The notes: generated from the letters alone by a model not told the origin. DNA of 64,000 nucleotides from Gelidibacter mesophilus DSM 14095 (GCF_000423005.1 NZ_AUHD01000005.1:1-64000), one strand, 5' to 3'. Shown: positions 1-9,674, numbered from the stretch's first letter. A program made the numbers and translations.

Positions 1-309
1 ATAGCGCACACCCATATAGCGTGCAGATAGGCTCTTGGTTGATGAAGCCATTTCAAAACAAATAAAAAATGCTTTGCGAACTCCAAATTTAACCTTGTGG
101 AAAAGCGTATTGGCCGTGGTAGATTCAATATGTCCGCAGATATTGCACTGTCTTGCAAAATCCTTGCGAACTTGGCAGGCAGTATGATTACATCTCAAGC
201 ATTTGTAGCCCATATTTGATTTAATTGAAGCTAAGTATTTCTTGCAATCTTCATCGGTTTTGAACCGATCAGAGAACTCTAGAAGATTTTGACCTTTAAA
301 AATATCCAT
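1..309 (-). CDS. IS1595-family transposase, N-terminal part (cut by window edge)
   Basis: The gene starts with ATG at 307-309 and stays open for 103 codons to the window edge. The start MDIFKGQNLLEFSDRF and a zinc ribbon made of two CxxC pairs (YKCLRC and RQCNIC, near residues 36-60) are typical of IS1595/ISXO2-type transposases, which recognise their ends through this N-terminal domain; the DDE-type catalytic part lies outside the window. The 75 bp to the next gene may contain the insertion-sequence end, but no second end is visible to confirm it. The family call rests on the zinc ribbon and general resemblance. Confidence 0.75.
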   Translation of the reverse strand, partial: MDIFKGQNLLEFSDRFKTDEDCKKYLASIKSNMGYKCLRCNHTACQVRKDFARQCNICGHIESTTANTLFHKVKFGVRKAFFICFEMASSTKSLSARYMGVRY

Positions 310-384
310 AATATTATATGTTTACTGACAATAAAGATATGTATTTAGATACTGACCTCTATTAAATTTTATAATTCTGAGATT

Positions 385-1500
385 TTATCTGCCACCACGT
401 CTTGAGGATCCACTAGAGCTTCTTGATGGCGCAGAGGATCTTGATGGAGATGGGCTAGAGCTTCTTACCGATGGCGAAGAACTAGAGCTAGAACGGCTTG
501 GTGTGTAGTTTGAGCTACTCCTTGAGCTAGAGCTGTTGTTTCCACTTCTCCTTGTAGTGTTGCTTCTAGATGTTCCAGAGCTATTAGTTCTTCTCGTAGG
601 TGTTGTGGTTGTAGGCCGCGTTCTGCTATTAGGTCGTGTGCTCGGTTGAACCCTTCTATTTGTATTGGGTTGAACATTTCTGTTTGTTGAATTAGAACGC
701 GTAGTGTTGCCACTTCTTCTATTAATAGTCGTATTGCTATTTCTTCTATTTATAGTAGTTGAGTTAGCGTTCGGTACTCTTCTGTTTGAAGAATTCACAG
801 AGCTACGTCTTCCACTGTTGTTATTGTTTTTATTTATAGAAGACGCAGAATTTCTATTTATGGATGCGTTTGAGCGATTGTAGCTGGTGTAGATGCTGCC
901 TCTCCTTCCATTACTGTAAGACAGATTTCTGTTATAACCGTAGTAACCGTAATAACCATTCCCATAATTTGGATAATATCCTCCATAACCATAGCCATAA
1001 CCGTAATAAGGATAATATCCACCATATCCAAAGCCAAAACCATAGTAAGGGTAATATCCACCATACCCATAACCCCAACTGTATGGGCTATAATAACCAT
1101 ATCTGCTATATGGATACCAGCTGTTATTATTGTAATAAACATTGATATCTACGCTTTGGCTGTCTTGTCCCCAACCAGCATATCCGTCTTGGTACTCCAT
1201 ATCTCCGTTTTCGTCGGTATAGTTTCCTTCGTAATCGTCTATATTAGTAAAAATTACGTTTTCATCTTGAGCAATATACTCAAACTGTTGAGATTTCTGT
1301 CCAAAATACTCCTTGTAATAACTGTTGTTATTGGATGGAGCAGTTTCATAGTAGACTACATCCTGAGGAGCTTCGGAACGATAAATTCCATCATTTTCAT
1401 AACCAGCGTACTGATATGATCCACAAGAAGCTACAGCGAAGAATAAACTTAGTGCAACAAAAAATGGCAATTTGCGATATAAGTATGTTTTAAATTGCAT
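385..1500 (-). CDS. Tyr/Gly- and Ser/Arg/Asn-rich lipoprotein
   Basis: This 371-residue protein begins with a lipoprotein signal: a hydrophobic stretch followed by the lipobox AVASCG with Cys near residue 26, so it is probably anchored in an envelope membrane. Residues about 130-190 hold tandem Tyr/Gly units of the type YGGYYPYYGYGYG. From about 200 to the end it is almost pure Ser, Arg, Asn and Thr and highly basic, ending SSRRGGR. Proteins like this next to proS in flavobacteria are often called vitellogenin-like because of the serine tract; no enzymatic function is implied. It is divergent from proS. A structural or surface-binding role is possible but not shown. Confidence 0.75.
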   Translation of the reverse strand: MQFKTYLYRKLPFFVALSLFFAVASCGSYQYAGYENDGIYRSEAPQDVVYYETAPSNNNSYYKEYFGQKSQQFEYIAQDENVIFTNIDDYEGNYTDENGDMEYQDGYAGWGQDSQSVDINVYYNNNSWYPYSRYGYYSPYSWGYGYGGYYPYYGFGFGYGGYYPYYGYGYGYGGYYPNYGNGYYGYYGYNRNLSYSNGRRGSIYTSYNRSNASINRNSASSINKNNNNSGRRSSVNSSNRRVPNANSTTINRRNSNTTINRRSGNTTRSNSTNRNVQPNTNRRVQPSTRPNSRTRPTTTTPTRRTNSSGTSRSNTTRRSGNNSSSSRSSSNYTPSRSSSSSSPSVRSSSPSPSRSSAPSRSSSGSSRRGGR

Positions 1501-1600
1501 ATCTATTTGTTTTTATTGTTGAACATTACAAAAATAGTTAGTTTTGTCGAACTATTTATTTATTTAACATAAGCGCAACTTTTGTGCCAAAATCCAAGTA

Positions 1601-3079
1601 ATGAGTAAAAATCTTACAAGTAGAGCGGAAGACTATTCCAAATGGTACAACGAATTGGTTGTAAAGGCCGACCTGGCTGAGAACTCCGCAGTTAGAGGTT
1701 GTATGGTTATTAAACCATACGGCTACGCTATTTGGGAGAAAATGCAGGCGGAACTTGACCGAATGTTTAAGGAAACTGGGCATCAAAATGCTTATTTTCC
1801 GCTTTTTGTACCAAAGAGCTTGTTTGAAGCTGAAGAAAAGAATGCAGAAGGCTTTGCTAAGGAATGTGCTGTGGTTACACATTATCGATTACAGAATGAT
1901 CCTGATAGTCCGGGAAAACTGCGCGTAGATCCGGAAGCTAAATTAGAAGAAGAGCTAGTTGTGAGACCTACAAGTGAAGCTATTATTTGGAGTACTTACA
2001 AAGGATGGATCCAAAGTTATAGAGACTTACCAATATTGATCAATCAATGGGCCAACGTTGTGCGATGGGAAATGCGAACACGTTTGTTTTTGAGAACTGC
2101 GGAGTTTTTATGGCAAGAAGGACATACAGCTCACGAAACCAGAAAAGAAGCATTGGCTGAGGCACTATTGATGAATCAGGTCTATGCTGATTTTGCTGAG
2201 AATTTTATGGCTATTCCTGTTATTCAAGGTGTGAAAACTGAAAGTGAGCGTTTTGCTGGTGCAGAAGAAACGTATTGTATTGAAGCGTTGATGCAAGACG
2301 GAAAAGCACTTCAAGCTGGAACTTCACATTTCTTAGGGCAAAATTTCGCCAAGGCATTTGATGTAAAATTCACAAACAATGAAGGTAAGCTGGATTATGT
2401 ATGGGCAACCTCTTGGGGAGTGTCCACACGGTTGGTTGGTGCTTTAATCATGACTCACAGTGATGATAAAGGCCTGGTGCTACCTCCAAACTTGGCGCCA
2501 ATTCAGGTAGTGATTGTTCCTATTCATAAAACGGAGGAGCAGTTGGAGGAGATTGGTGCTGTGGCAAAATCATTAATGCGTGAGTTTAAGGCAAAGGGCA
2601 TCAGTTGTAAGTACGATGAACGTACGACACAACGTCCTGGAGCAAAATTTGCACAATATGAATTGCAAGGCGTGCCTTTGCGAATTGCGATTGGTCCCAA
2701 GGATTTAGAAAATAAAACGGTAGAGTTAGCGAGAAGAGATACCTTATCCAAAGAAAATGTGGCCATTGACGGTTTGGTGGATAAAATTGACGATTTGCTA
2801 ATTGAAATTCAGCAGACATTATTTAAAAAAGCCCTTGATTTCAGGAATTCACATATTACTGAAGTTGATAGTTTTGATGATTTTAAAACTGTCTTAGAGA
2901 CCAAGACTGGCTTTATATCAGCGCATTGGGACGGAACTGCTGAAACTGAGGATAAGATAAAGGAAATTACAAAAGCAACGATAAGATGCGTGCCCTTAGA
3001 TCAGAAAAACGAATCGGGAAGCTGTGTGTTTACTGGGAAACCATCCACCGGAAGAGTGTTGTTTGCGAAGGCTTATTAA
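1601..3079 (+). CDS. proS: prolyl-tRNA synthetase (archaeal/eukaryote-like type)
   Basis: This cytoplasmic enzyme charges tRNA-Pro with proline using ATP. At 492 residues it has the short form without the bacterial editing insertion. The class II aminoacyl-tRNA synthetase signatures are clear: the RPTSEAIIW segment near 122, the motif 2 region [21 protein letters not shown] near 165-185, and the motif 3 region [14 protein letters not shown] near 275. An anticodon-binding domain (VVIVPIH onward) and a C-terminal zinc/Tyr-ended domain ending FAKAY follow. The ATG at 1601 fits the usual N-terminus ([19 protein letters not shown]). It stands alone, divergent from the lipoprotein gene. Confidence 0.97.
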   Translation: MSKNLTSRAEDYSKWYNELVVKADLAENSAVRGCMVIKPYGYAIWEKMQAELDRMFKETGHQNAYFPLFVPKSLFEAEEKNAEGFAKECAVVTHYRLQNDPDSPGKLRVDPEAKLEEELVVRPTSEAIIWSTYKGWIQSYRDLPILINQWANVVRWEMRTRLFLRTAEFLWQEGHTAHETRKEALAEALLMNQVYADFAENFMAIPVIQGVKTESERFAGAEETYCIEALMQDGKALQAGTSHFLGQNFAKAFDVKFTNNEGKLDYVWATSWGVSTRLVGALIMTHSDDKGLVLPPNLAPIQVVIVPIHKTEEQLEEIGAVAKSLMREFKAKGISCKYDERTTQRPGAKFAQYELQGVPLRIAIGPKDLENKTVELARRDTLSKENVAIDGLVDKIDDLLIEIQQTLFKKALDFRNSHITEVDSFDDFKTVLETKTGFISAHWDGTAETEDKIKEITKATIRCVPLDQKNESGSCVFTGKPSTGRVLFAKAY

Positions 3080-3107
3080 AATATTTTTAAAAAAGTTTGA
3101 TTAGGTG

Positions 3108-3137
3108 TTGCAACATTTAAAAATAGTTGTATTTTTG
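3108..3137 (+). promoter_or_regulatory. Bacteroidetes-type promoter upstream of the tRNA-Glu region
   Basis: TTG at 3108-3110 is followed by exactly 19 bases and then TATTTTTG at 3130-3137, a perfect match to the Bacteroidetes TTG / TAnnTTTG promoter. Transcription would start near 3144, about 120 bases before the tRNA, exactly where a foldable stretch begins. Confidence 0.7.
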
Positions 3138-3143
3138 CACCCG

Positions 3144-3201
3144 CTGAAAGACATGAATAATCAATATTTATGTCGGTCAGGTACACAATAAAATATTGTG
3201 T
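3144..3201 (+). ncRNA. possible structured leader or small RNA
   Basis: The stretch right after the promoter folds into two hairpins. The first is very regular: CTGA (3144-3147) pairs with TCAG (3177-3180), GACAT (3150-3154) with ATGTC (3170-3174), and AATA with TATT around a 5-base loop. The second pairs ACACAATA (3183-3190) with TATTGTGT (3194-3201). No open frame of note lies here. It could be a processed 5' leader of the tRNA-Glu/rpsT transcript or a small RNA of its own. Confidence 0.35.
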
Positions 3202-3216
3202 GTTCATTTAAAAAGT

Positions 3217-3247
3217 TTGCATATTGATAAAAAAAGCTATTAATTTG
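3217..3247 (+). promoter_or_regulatory. probable tRNA-Glu promoter
   Basis: TTG at 3217-3219, a 20-base spacer, then TTAATTTG at 3240-3247, one base off TAnnTTTG. It ends 19 bases before the tRNA, the right distance for direct tRNA transcription. Confidence 0.45.
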
Positions 3248-3266
3248 CAGTCGCAATAAAACAAAT

Positions 3267-3338
3267 GGCCCGTTCGTCTATCGGTTAGGACGCCAGGTTT
3301 TCATCCTGGTAAGAGGGGTTCGATTCCCCTACGGGCTA
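3267..3338 (+). tRNA. tRNA-Glu (TTC)
   Basis: The cloverleaf is complete. The acceptor arm pairs GGCCCGT with ACGGGCT, the anticodon stem is CCAGG/CCTGG around loop TTTTCAT with anticodon TTC at 3300-3302, and the T arm is GGGG-TTCGATT-CCCC. The discriminator is A at 3338, followed by CA, so a full CCA end is not encoded. It sits 26 bases ahead of rpsT and is probably cotranscribed with it. Confidence 0.96.
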
Positions 3339-3364
3339 CAATTTTTTAATAAGAGAGAAAGAAA

Positions 3365-3616
3365 ATGGCAAATCATAAGTCAGCATTAAAGAGAATCAGA
3401 AGTAGTGAGTCAAAACGTTTAACCAACAGGTATAAGCACAGAACTACCCGTAACGCTATTAAGAAGCTACGTGAAATGGAAAATGCAACAGAAGCTCAAG
3501 AGTTGTTGCCTTCAGTTTCAGCTATGATCGATAAATTAGCGAAGAAGAATATTATTCATGCTAACAAAGCAGCAAATTTGAAGTCAGGTTTGTCAAAGCA
3601 TGTTGCTTCTTTATAA
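3365..3616 (+). CDS. rpsT: 30S ribosomal protein S20
   Basis: This 83-residue basic protein starts MANHKSALKRIRSSESKRLTNR, the classic S20 N-terminus, and ends in the conserved Lys/Ala-rich helix (IHANKAANLKSGLSKHV). S20 binds 16S rRNA early in assembly of the small ribosomal subunit. Length and sequence match the family throughout. It follows tRNA-Glu directly and ends before a strong intrinsic terminator at 3646, so tRNA and rpsT probably form one transcript. Confidence 0.98.
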   Translation: MANHKSALKRIRSSESKRLTNRYKHRTTRNAIKKLREMENATEAQELLPSVSAMIDKLAKKNIIHANKAANLKSGLSKHVASL

Positions 3617-3645
3617 GATAAAGGAAAAGGTTTAATACTTTTAAT

Positions 3646-3673
3646 AATCCATTCAATTTGAATGGATTTTTTT
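3646..3673 (+). terminator. intrinsic terminator after rpsT
   Basis: A perfect 9-bp stem, AATCCATTC (3646-3654) with GAATGGATT (3660-3668), 5-base loop, and an uninterrupted T run 3667-3673. Confidence 0.9.
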
Positions 3674-3795
3674 GTGTTTAAAAATTTGGATTATTGATTG
3701 TATAAATTGGTCTAGTTTTAAAATAGTTTCAGATGGATCTAAAATTAAAATACTTTCCAGATTTAGCTTTGTATAGTTGAATCTTAGCTAAAAAC

Positions 3796-3830
3796 AAAAA
3801 AGCTCAAATTTTTAAATTTAAGCTTTTTTT
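3796..3830. terminator. bidirectional terminator between rpsT and rho
   Basis: AAAAAAGCT (3796-3804) pairs with AGCTTTTTT (3821-3829), with extra AAATT/AATTT pairing inside. The A run before and T run after the stem let it work on both strands; its obvious client is rho, which ends at 3849 on the minus strand. Confidence 0.75.
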
Positions 3831-3848
3831 ATTCATCTGAATTATATA

Positions 3849-5621
3849 TTATCCATTCATTGATACTAAAAACTCTTCATTGTTTTTGGTCTTTTTAAAT
3901 CTGTCATTGATGAATTCCATAGCTTCAACGGGATTCATATCTGCAAGGTATTTACGCATCACCCACATTCTTTGAATGGTATTGTCATCCAATAGTAAAT
4001 CGTCTCTACGCGTGCTGGAAGAGGTAAGGTCAATGGCTGGGAATATACGACGGTTAGATATTTTTCTATCCAATTGTAATTCCATATTACCGGTTCCTTT
4101 GAACTCTTCAAAGATCACTTCATCCATTTTAGAACCTGTTTCTGTTAATGCGGTTGCTATAATAGTCAAGGATCCGCCATTTTCAATATTACGGGCCGCC
4201 CCAAAGAAACGTTTTGGTTTGTGCAAGGCGTTGGCATCCACACCACCACTCAATATTTTACCAGAGGCTGGCTGAACAGTATTATAAGCTCTCGCCAAAC
4301 GTGTGATGGAATCTAAGAGAATGACCACATCATGTCCACACTCTACGAGACGTTTTGCTTTTTCCAATACGATATTGGCGATTTTAACGTGCTCATGTGC
4401 TTCTTTGTCAAAGGTTGAAGCAATAACTTCTCCGCGAACATTACGTTGCATATCGGTTACCTCTTCTGGGCGCTCATCAATCAACAAAATCATTTGATAG
4501 ACCTCAGGATGATTTGCCGCAATGGCGTTAGCCACATCTTTTAGAAGCATCGTTTTACCGGTTTTGGGCTGTGATACAATCATGCCACGTTGTCCTTTTC
4601 CTATTGGAGAAAACAAATCCATGATTCTTGTAGAAATCGTACTTTGTCTGTCGGCAATATTAAATTTTTCCTGAGGAAACAAAGGTGTCAAATGTTCAAA
4701 AGAAACCCGGTCTCTCACAACTTCGGGCTTTTGACCGTTTATTCTGCTTACTTTAATTAATGGGAAATATTTTTCACCTTCCTTAGGAGGTCTTACATGA
4801 CCAAGAACGGTGTCTCCAGTTTTTAGACCAAACAATCTAATTTGAGATTGCGATACATAAATATCGTCTGGTGAGGAGAGGTAATTATAATCTGAGGATC
4901 GTAAAAATCCGTAACCATCCTGCATAATGTCCAAAACACCTTCACTTTCAATAATGGCATCAAATTCAAAATCTGGCTCTCTGTAACGGTTTCTATTGTC
5001 CTTGTTGCCGTTATTTACTTTAGAAGAGGCGTGATTGCTGTTATCACGATTATTGTTATCTCTATTAGAATTATGATCCCTAGAACTAGACTTATTCCCG
5101 TTGCTGTCATTAGAACGTTGTGATCTGTTCTCTTTCGGTTGTGGTTTGTTGGTCGATTCCTTTTCTTTTGGGTTATGTTTTTTCTTTTCTCGAGGCTCTG
5201 CTTTTTTAGGGCTAGATGATTCTGTTTTAGCCTTGGTAGAGATGTCAGCTGAAGCCGCCGCTTTAGAAGCTACAACCTGAGGTTGTGCTTTTTCAGCTAT
5301 AGGTTTTGTTTCTTCGACTTTGTCAACTGGTAAGTCCATTTTTTGTTGGGTCTTGTCTGAAGTTGGTTTTTTCTCAACACGCTCTCTTTTTTTCTTTAAA
5401 GGCGCTTTTGCTGTTTTTGCTGGTTTTGGCGTTTCAGCTGGGGTGTCAGTAGTTGCAGTGATTTCTGTTTTTACGACATCTGGATTTGCTGCCTGTACAT
5501 CTAAAATTTGATAGACTAGATCTAGTTTTTTGAGCGTACGGTACTTAGGTACATTAAGTTTTTGAGCTATTTCCTGGAGTTCAGAAAGCTTCTTTTCTTT
5601 TAATTGCGAAATTTCAAACAT
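3849..5621 (-). CDS. rho: transcription termination factor Rho
   Basis: Rho is a ring-shaped RNA-dependent ATPase that ends transcripts. At 590 residues this one is about 170 longer than the E. coli protein because of a low-complexity Lys/Glu/Ser/Asn/Arg-rich insertion (about residues 55-220), usual in Bacteroidetes. An N-terminal Rho_N helix bundle ([20 protein letters not shown]) precedes it. The RNA-binding fold (about 228-300, with [20 protein letters not shown]) and the ATPase core follow: Walker A QPKTGKT, Walker [17 protein letters not shown], then the Q/R loop regions ([20 protein letters not shown]). All catalytic motifs are present. It is a single-gene unit. Confidence 0.97.
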   Translation of the reverse strand: MFEISQLKEKKLSELQEIAQKLNVPKYRTLKKLDLVYQILDVQAANPDVVKTEITATTDTPAETPKPAKTAKAPLKKKRERVEKKPTSDKTQQKMDLPVDKVEETKPIAEKAQPQVVASKAAASADISTKAKTESSSPKKAEPREKKKHNPKEKESTNKPQPKENRSQRSNDSNGNKSSSRDHNSNRDNNNRDNSNHASSKVNNGNKDNRNRYREPDFEFDAIIESEGVLDIMQDGYGFLRSSDYNYLSSPDDIYVSQSQIRLFGLKTGDTVLGHVRPPKEGEKYFPLIKVSRINGQKPEVVRDRVSFEHLTPLFPQEKFNIADRQSTISTRIMDLFSPIGKGQRGMIVSQPKTGKTMLLKDVANAIAANHPEVYQMILLIDERPEEVTDMQRNVRGEVIASTFDKEAHEHVKIANIVLEKAKRLVECGHDVVILLDSITRLARAYNTVQPASGKILSGGVDANALHKPKRFFGAARNIENGGSLTIIATALTETGSKMDEVIFEEFKGTGNMELQLDRKISNRRIFPAIDLTSSSTRRDDLLLDDNTIQRMWVMRKYLADMNPVEAMEFINDRFKKTKNNEEFLVSMNG

Positions 5622-5840
5622 GTATGTTTATGGGTATTATTGTAAAATTGAAATTGGATTTATTCCGATACTCATTCAGAATTAAGAAGAGGAAAAAATC
5701 AAATGTAATTTAGAAGATTTAACAGCCTATCACTGTGTGAGTAACAAATTGTTAATGCAATAATACAATTTTATTTTAAAAATGACTGTATGTTTAAAAA
5801 GAAACTGTTAATTTTGCCCTTTAATTTTTTAGATTAATAA

Positions 5841-6251
5841 ATGTTACAGCGTATACAATCCGTTTATTTACTTATAGCAGCCGTTTTTTCATGCGGCTTG
5901 ATATTTGTATTCCATTTATGGACAAATGCCAACGATGTTCCAGTATATGCCAAGGATAATATGTTGTATTTAGCACTGTTTTTTGGATCGGCTGCATTAT
6001 CTTTGATCTCTATTTTTAGTTATAAAAACAGGAAGTTCCAATTTGTTTTAGGACGACTTAATATCATATTAAACTTTATTTTATTAGGGTTATTTATTTA
6101 TCTATTGCTAATGGCGCCTGGAGAGACTGAAATCTCTGAGAAAGGCGTTGGGATCTTTATTCCTATTTTCTCTATCGTATTTTTGGTGTTAGCCAATAAA
6201 GCCATAAAAAAGGATGAAGATCTTGTAAAATCTGTCGATAGATTGCGATAA
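5841..6251 (+). CDS. DUF4293 family membrane protein
   Basis: A 136-residue integral membrane protein with four predicted transmembrane helices (about residues 7-27, 42-60, 70-93 and 103-122) and a short basic tail. The start MLQRIQSVYLLIAA is characteristic of the Bacteroidetes DUF4293 family, whose function is unknown. A TAATTTTG box at 5809-5816 is a plausible -7 element, though no clear TTG stands at the right distance. It is monocistronic, ending at a strong terminator. It lies divergent from rho, as is common for this pair in flavobacteria. Confidence 0.85.
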   Translation: MLQRIQSVYLLIAAVFSCGLIFVFHLWTNANDVPVYAKDNMLYLALFFGSAALSLISIFSYKNRKFQFVLGRLNIILNFILLGLFIYLLLMAPGETEISEKGVGIFIPIFSIVFLVLANKAIKKDEDLVKSVDRLR

Positions 6252-6280
6252 ACCTACTATCTTAATTTTATTAGTGCGTA

Positions 6281-6309
6281 AACCCGAGGTGAAGATCTCG
6301 GGTTTTTTT
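6281..6309 (+). terminator. intrinsic terminator after the DUF4293 gene
   Basis: AACCCGAG (6281-6288) pairs with CTCGGGTT (6297-6304) around an 8-base loop, and a T run extends to 6309. Confidence 0.9.
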
Positions 6310-6437
6310 AGTGAAACTCATTTTTGAAAAGTACGAAGAATGCATTCAAAAATGTAAGTTCAATTATTTTCGCCCATTGCCGGGATCAGAGAAGACCTTA
6401 TCAAAGAGAAGGATTTTTAGCAGTTTGGTTTTAAAAC

Positions 6438-6929
6438 TCACTTCTTAAATTCAATCACCTCTAAATTATCAATCTTGCTCCCATCAATGGTAAAGCGCAA
6501 CATTGTTCTGACGTTTTGAAATCCGTGTTTGCCAATGGCTCCCGGATTCATATGTATAAGATTGAGTTTTTTATCGGGCATCACTTTAAGGATATGGGAA
6601 TGACCACAAATAAACAGTTTTGGAGGGTTTTGATAAATTGATTCTCTTATGCGAAAGTCATATTTTCCAGGATAGCCACCAATATGGGTGATCCATACAT
6701 CAACACCTTCACACATAAACCGATTGTTTTCCGGGAATTCCAAACGTACTTTGGCATCATCGATATTGCCATAAACTGCTCTGAGCGGTTTGATCTTCTT
6801 AATAGCACCTGTTACTTCTATGTTGCCAATATCGCCTGCATGCCATACTTCGTCAGCCTGTTTCACATGTTTTAGGATTGCGTCGTCGATATAGCTGTGG
6901 GTATCTGAAAGTAGGAGGATTTTTTTCAA
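6438..6929 (-). CDS. YfcE/MJ0936-type metallophosphodiesterase
   Basis: This 163-residue cytoplasmic enzyme has the complete calcineurin-like metal site: LLLSDTHS, WHAGDIGN, VYGNIDD, ITHIGG and CGHSH. Members are two-metal phosphodiesterases; the natural substrate is usually unknown. The frame is open further upstream to a GTG at 6968, but that codon lies inside a palindromic repeat and would add 13 uncharacteristic residues. A TTG at 6927-6929 gives the normal start MKKILLLSDTH, so it is chosen here. No ATG lies between the two. Confidence 0.88.
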   Translation of the reverse strand: MKKILLLSDTHSYIDDAILKHVKQADEVWHAGDIGNIEVTGAIKKIKPLRAVYGNIDDAKVRLEFPENNRFMCEGVDVWITHIGGYPGKYDFRIRESIYQNPPKLFICGHSHILKVMPDKKLNLIHMNPGAIGKHGFQNVRTMLRFTIDGSKIDNLEVIEFKK

Positions 6930-6959
6930 GTTCTGCTGTTTTGAAATATATTTAATATG

Positions 6960-6992
6960 AAACCTCACAGGTTTTGGAAACCCGTGAGGTTT
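6960..6992. repeat. dispersed palindrome, copy 1 (ACCTCACAGG type)
   Basis: A 33-bp hairpin: 15-base arms, 14 of them paired, around a 3-base loop. The left arm is AAACCTCACAGGTTT. A close copy lies at 15981-16013, so it is a dispersed intergenic repeat rather than a private terminator. Confidence 0.85.
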
Positions 6993-7153
6993 AAAACGGA
7001 ATTCTAATTATCTTTGCTCAGCACAAAAATAGTGATAATGACATTAATCTATTAGGGAGTAGTGTATTATCGCCTATCAAATCGTAGGTTAGTTATTCTA
7101 TGGATTAAAGAACCGAAAATTTGATCTACATCTTTCAAATTTACCAAATTACA

Positions 7154-7900
7154 TTGAGATATTTTATCGAATTGTCATATAACGGAAAAGAGTATCATGG
7201 TTGGCAAAGGCAACCCAACGCTATTTCCGTACAAGAGGTTTTGGAGCATGCATTGACTACGTTGCTGAGAATTCCTATAAAAATCATGGGCGCCGGGCGT
7301 ACTGACACTGGCGTTCACGCCTCTCAAATGTACGCACATTTTGATATGGACGAAGCCTTTGATTTTGAGACCTTAGTATTTAAAATCAATTGGTTTTTGC
7401 CACCTGATATTGCCGTCCATCGCATTTTTATAGTACGGGATAAAGCACACGCCAGATTTCATGCATTGAGTCGAACTTATCATTACCGCATCTCTAACAC
7501 CAAAAATGTATTCACACATGATTTTGCCTATAAAATTCATTTGCCTTTGGATATTGATAAAATGAATGAGGCCTGCAACATATTATTGCAGTATAAAGAT
7601 TTTCAATGCTTTTCTAAAATGCATACTGATGTAAAAACGTATTATTGCGTTATTAAAGAAGCTTCGTGGGTTTTAAGCGGTACTGAATTGACTTTTATCA
7701 TTACCGCCGATAGGTTTTTGAGAAATATGGTACGCGCTATTGTAGGAACCATGGTCAATATTGGTTTAGGGAAACTTGAGGTTAAACAATTACACGAGAT
7801 CATCAAATCAAAAAGTAGGAGTGAGGCCGGATTTTCAGTTCCGGCCCATGGTCTATATTTAATGGATATTCAATATCCCAATACTATTTTTAACGATTAA
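7154..7900 (+). CDS. truA: tRNA pseudouridine(38-40) synthase
   Basis: TruA converts uridines 38-40 of the tRNA anticodon arm to pseudouridine. The catalytic signature GAGRTDTGVHA, with the nucleophilic Asp, is near residue 50, and the family's second half (FLRNMVRAIVGTMVNIGLGK) is present. A TTG at 7154 gives the canonical start RYFIELSYNGKEYHGWQRQP and a protein of 248 residues; the frame also offers a TTG at 7121, adding 11 atypical residues. The ABC exporter starts 4 bases after the stop, so the two are probably cotranscribed. Confidence 0.94.
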   Translation: MRYFIELSYNGKEYHGWQRQPNAISVQEVLEHALTTLLRIPIKIMGAGRTDTGVHASQMYAHFDMDEAFDFETLVFKINWFLPPDIAVHRIFIVRDKAHARFHALSRTYHYRISNTKNVFTHDFAYKIHLPLDIDKMNEACNILLQYKDFQCFSKMHTDVKTYYCVIKEASWVLSGTELTFIITADRFLRNMVRAIVGTMVNIGLGKLEVKQLHEIIKSKSRSEAGFSVPAHGLYLMDIQYPNTIFND

Positions 7901-7904
7901 TGAT

Positions 7905-9674
7905 ATGACCAGCAAAAAGAAAACGAAAGTTTATGATGTCAGTCTTTTTAGGCGTTTAATGCAATATATTAAGCCTTATAAGCTTGTCTTTGCTTGGACT
8001 TTATTTTTTGTAATAGGGTTGGCTATTTTTGGTGCTTTAAGGCCTTATGTACTGCAGCAAGCTATTGACAACCATATAGAATCCCGCCAATATGAAGGGT
8101 TCATGTTCTATATTATTATAATGATTGCATTGCTGGTTCTTGAGGTAGTCTCTCAATTACTGTTCATCTATTATGCCAGTTGGTTGGGGCAATCTGTGGT
8201 TAAAGATATTCGGGTAAAGCTATTTAGGCATATCTTGAGTTTTAAGATGAAGTACTTTGACAACTCTTCTGTGGGCGTATTGATTACCAGAACAGTAACC
8301 GATATGGAGCGTATCTCCGATATTTTTGGAGAAGGTCTTTTTATGATTTTTAGTGATATTCTAAAGATGCTGGTGGTAAGTGGTGTCATGATTTTCATGA
8401 ATTGGAAGCTCAGTATTTTAGTATTTACAACTATGCCCATCGTGCTTTTCGCAACTACAATTTTCCAGAAGTATATGAAAATTGCATTTGAAGATGTAAG
8501 GAATGAAGTCTCCAATCTCAACTCTTTCGTGCAAGAGCGTGTCACAGGAATGAAAATCCTGCAGCTTTTCACCAGAGAAGAAACAGAATATCGGAAGTTT
8601 AAAGAAATCAATGCCCGCCATAGAAAAGGTTGGTTAAAAACGGTTTGGTATAATTCGGTGTTCTTTCCAATAGCCGAATTTTTATCGTCATTAACTCTCG
8701 GACTAGTAGTTTGGTATGGCGGTATAAACATTCTTTCGGATGATTTAGCCTCCCAAGGCGATTTGTTTGCTTTTATTATGATGATTCCGATGTTGTTTAG
8801 GCCCTTGAACCAAATTGCAAACAGATTCAACACCCTTCAAATGGGGATTGTAGCTGCTAATCGGGTTTTTGATGTTTTGGATACTACCTCTCAAATTGAT
8901 GATGTGGGGCAAATTGAAGCGCCAGAATTTGCTGGAGATATTAAATTTGAAACCGTTCATTTTTCATATATTGATGACGAGGAAGTCTTAAAAGGTATTT
9001 CGTTTGAAGTAAAATCGGGTCAAACCATTGCTATAGTCGGCGCAACAGGAGCTGGGAAATCGACCATTATTAACTTGTTGAATAGGTTTTATGATATTCA
9101 AAAGGGGAAGATTTTTATTGATGGTACTGATATCAAACAGATGACTTTAAGGTCTCTAAGAGCTCAAATAGCGGTCGTGCTTCAAGATGTCTTTCTTTTT
9201 GCGGATACTATTTTAAATAATATCACACTCAACAATCCTGAAATAACGGAAGCACGTGTGCAACAAGCGGCCAAGGATATTGGGATTCATGAATTTATCA
9301 TGAGTCTGCCAAATGGCTATCATTATAACGTTAAGGAACGCGGCGTGATGCTGTCTTCAGGGCAACGGCAATTGATTTCTTTTTTGAGAGCTTATGTGAC
9401 CAATCCGAGTATTTTGATTTTGGACGAAGCGACCTCTTCCGTAGATTTCTATTCTGAACAGTTAATGCAGGTTGCCACTGAAAAAATTACAAAGGATAGA
9501 ACTTCAATCGTGATTGCACACCGTTTGGCAACCATTCAGAAGGCAGATAATATAATTGTTATGGACGCCGGACAAATTGTGGAACAGGGTACTCACAAAC
9601 AATTACTTCAAAATAAGGATGGCTACTACAGAAATCTTTATGAGGTGCAGTTTTTGAAGGAAGAGGCTGTTTAG
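7905..9674 (+). CDS. ABC transporter, fused permease and ATPase (exporter type)
   Basis: This 589-residue half-transporter has a six-helix transmembrane domain (about 25-310) followed by a nucleotide-binding domain. ATPase motifs are intact: Walker A GATGAGKST near 383, signature LSSGQRQL near 484, Walker B ILILDEATSSVD, and H-loop IAHRLATI. The layout is that of an MsbA/LmrA-like exporter that works as a homodimer, or as a heterodimer if a partner exists elsewhere. The substrate, whether lipid, drug or peptide, cannot be told from the sequence. It follows truA at 4 bp. Confidence 0.93.
   Translation: MTSKKKTKVYDVSLFRRLMQYIKPYKLVFAWTLFFVIGLAIFGALRPYVLQQAIDNHIESRQYEGFMFYIIIMIALLVLEVVSQLLFIYYASWLGQSVVKDIRVKLFRHILSFKMKYFDNSSVGVLITRTVTDMERISDIFGEGLFMIFSDILKMLVVSGVMIFMNWKLSILVFTTMPIVLFATTIFQKYMKIAFEDVRNEVSNLNSFVQERVTGMKILQLFTREETEYRKFKEINARHRKGWLKTVWYNSVFFPIAEFLSSLTLGLVVWYGGINILSDDLASQGDLFAFIMMIPMLFRPLNQIANRFNTLQMGIVAANRVFDVLDTTSQIDDVGQIEAPEFAGDIKFETVHFSYIDDEEVLKGISFEVKSGQTIAIVGATGAGKSTIINLLNRFYDIQKGKIFIDGTDIKQMTLRSLRAQIAVVLQDVFLFADTILNNITLNNPEITEARVQQAAKDIGIHEFIMSLPNGYHYNVKERGVMLSSGQRQLISFLRAYVTNPSILILDEATSSVDFYSEQLMQVATEKITKDRTSIVIAHRLATIQKADNIIVMDAGQIVEQGTHKQLLQNKDGYYRNLYEVQFLKEEAV

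Noticed and set aside
465-1419. Several open frames on both strands inside the lipoprotein gene
   Set aside because: They are produced by the Tyr/Gly and Ser/Arg repeats of the real gene at 385-1500 and have no family features.
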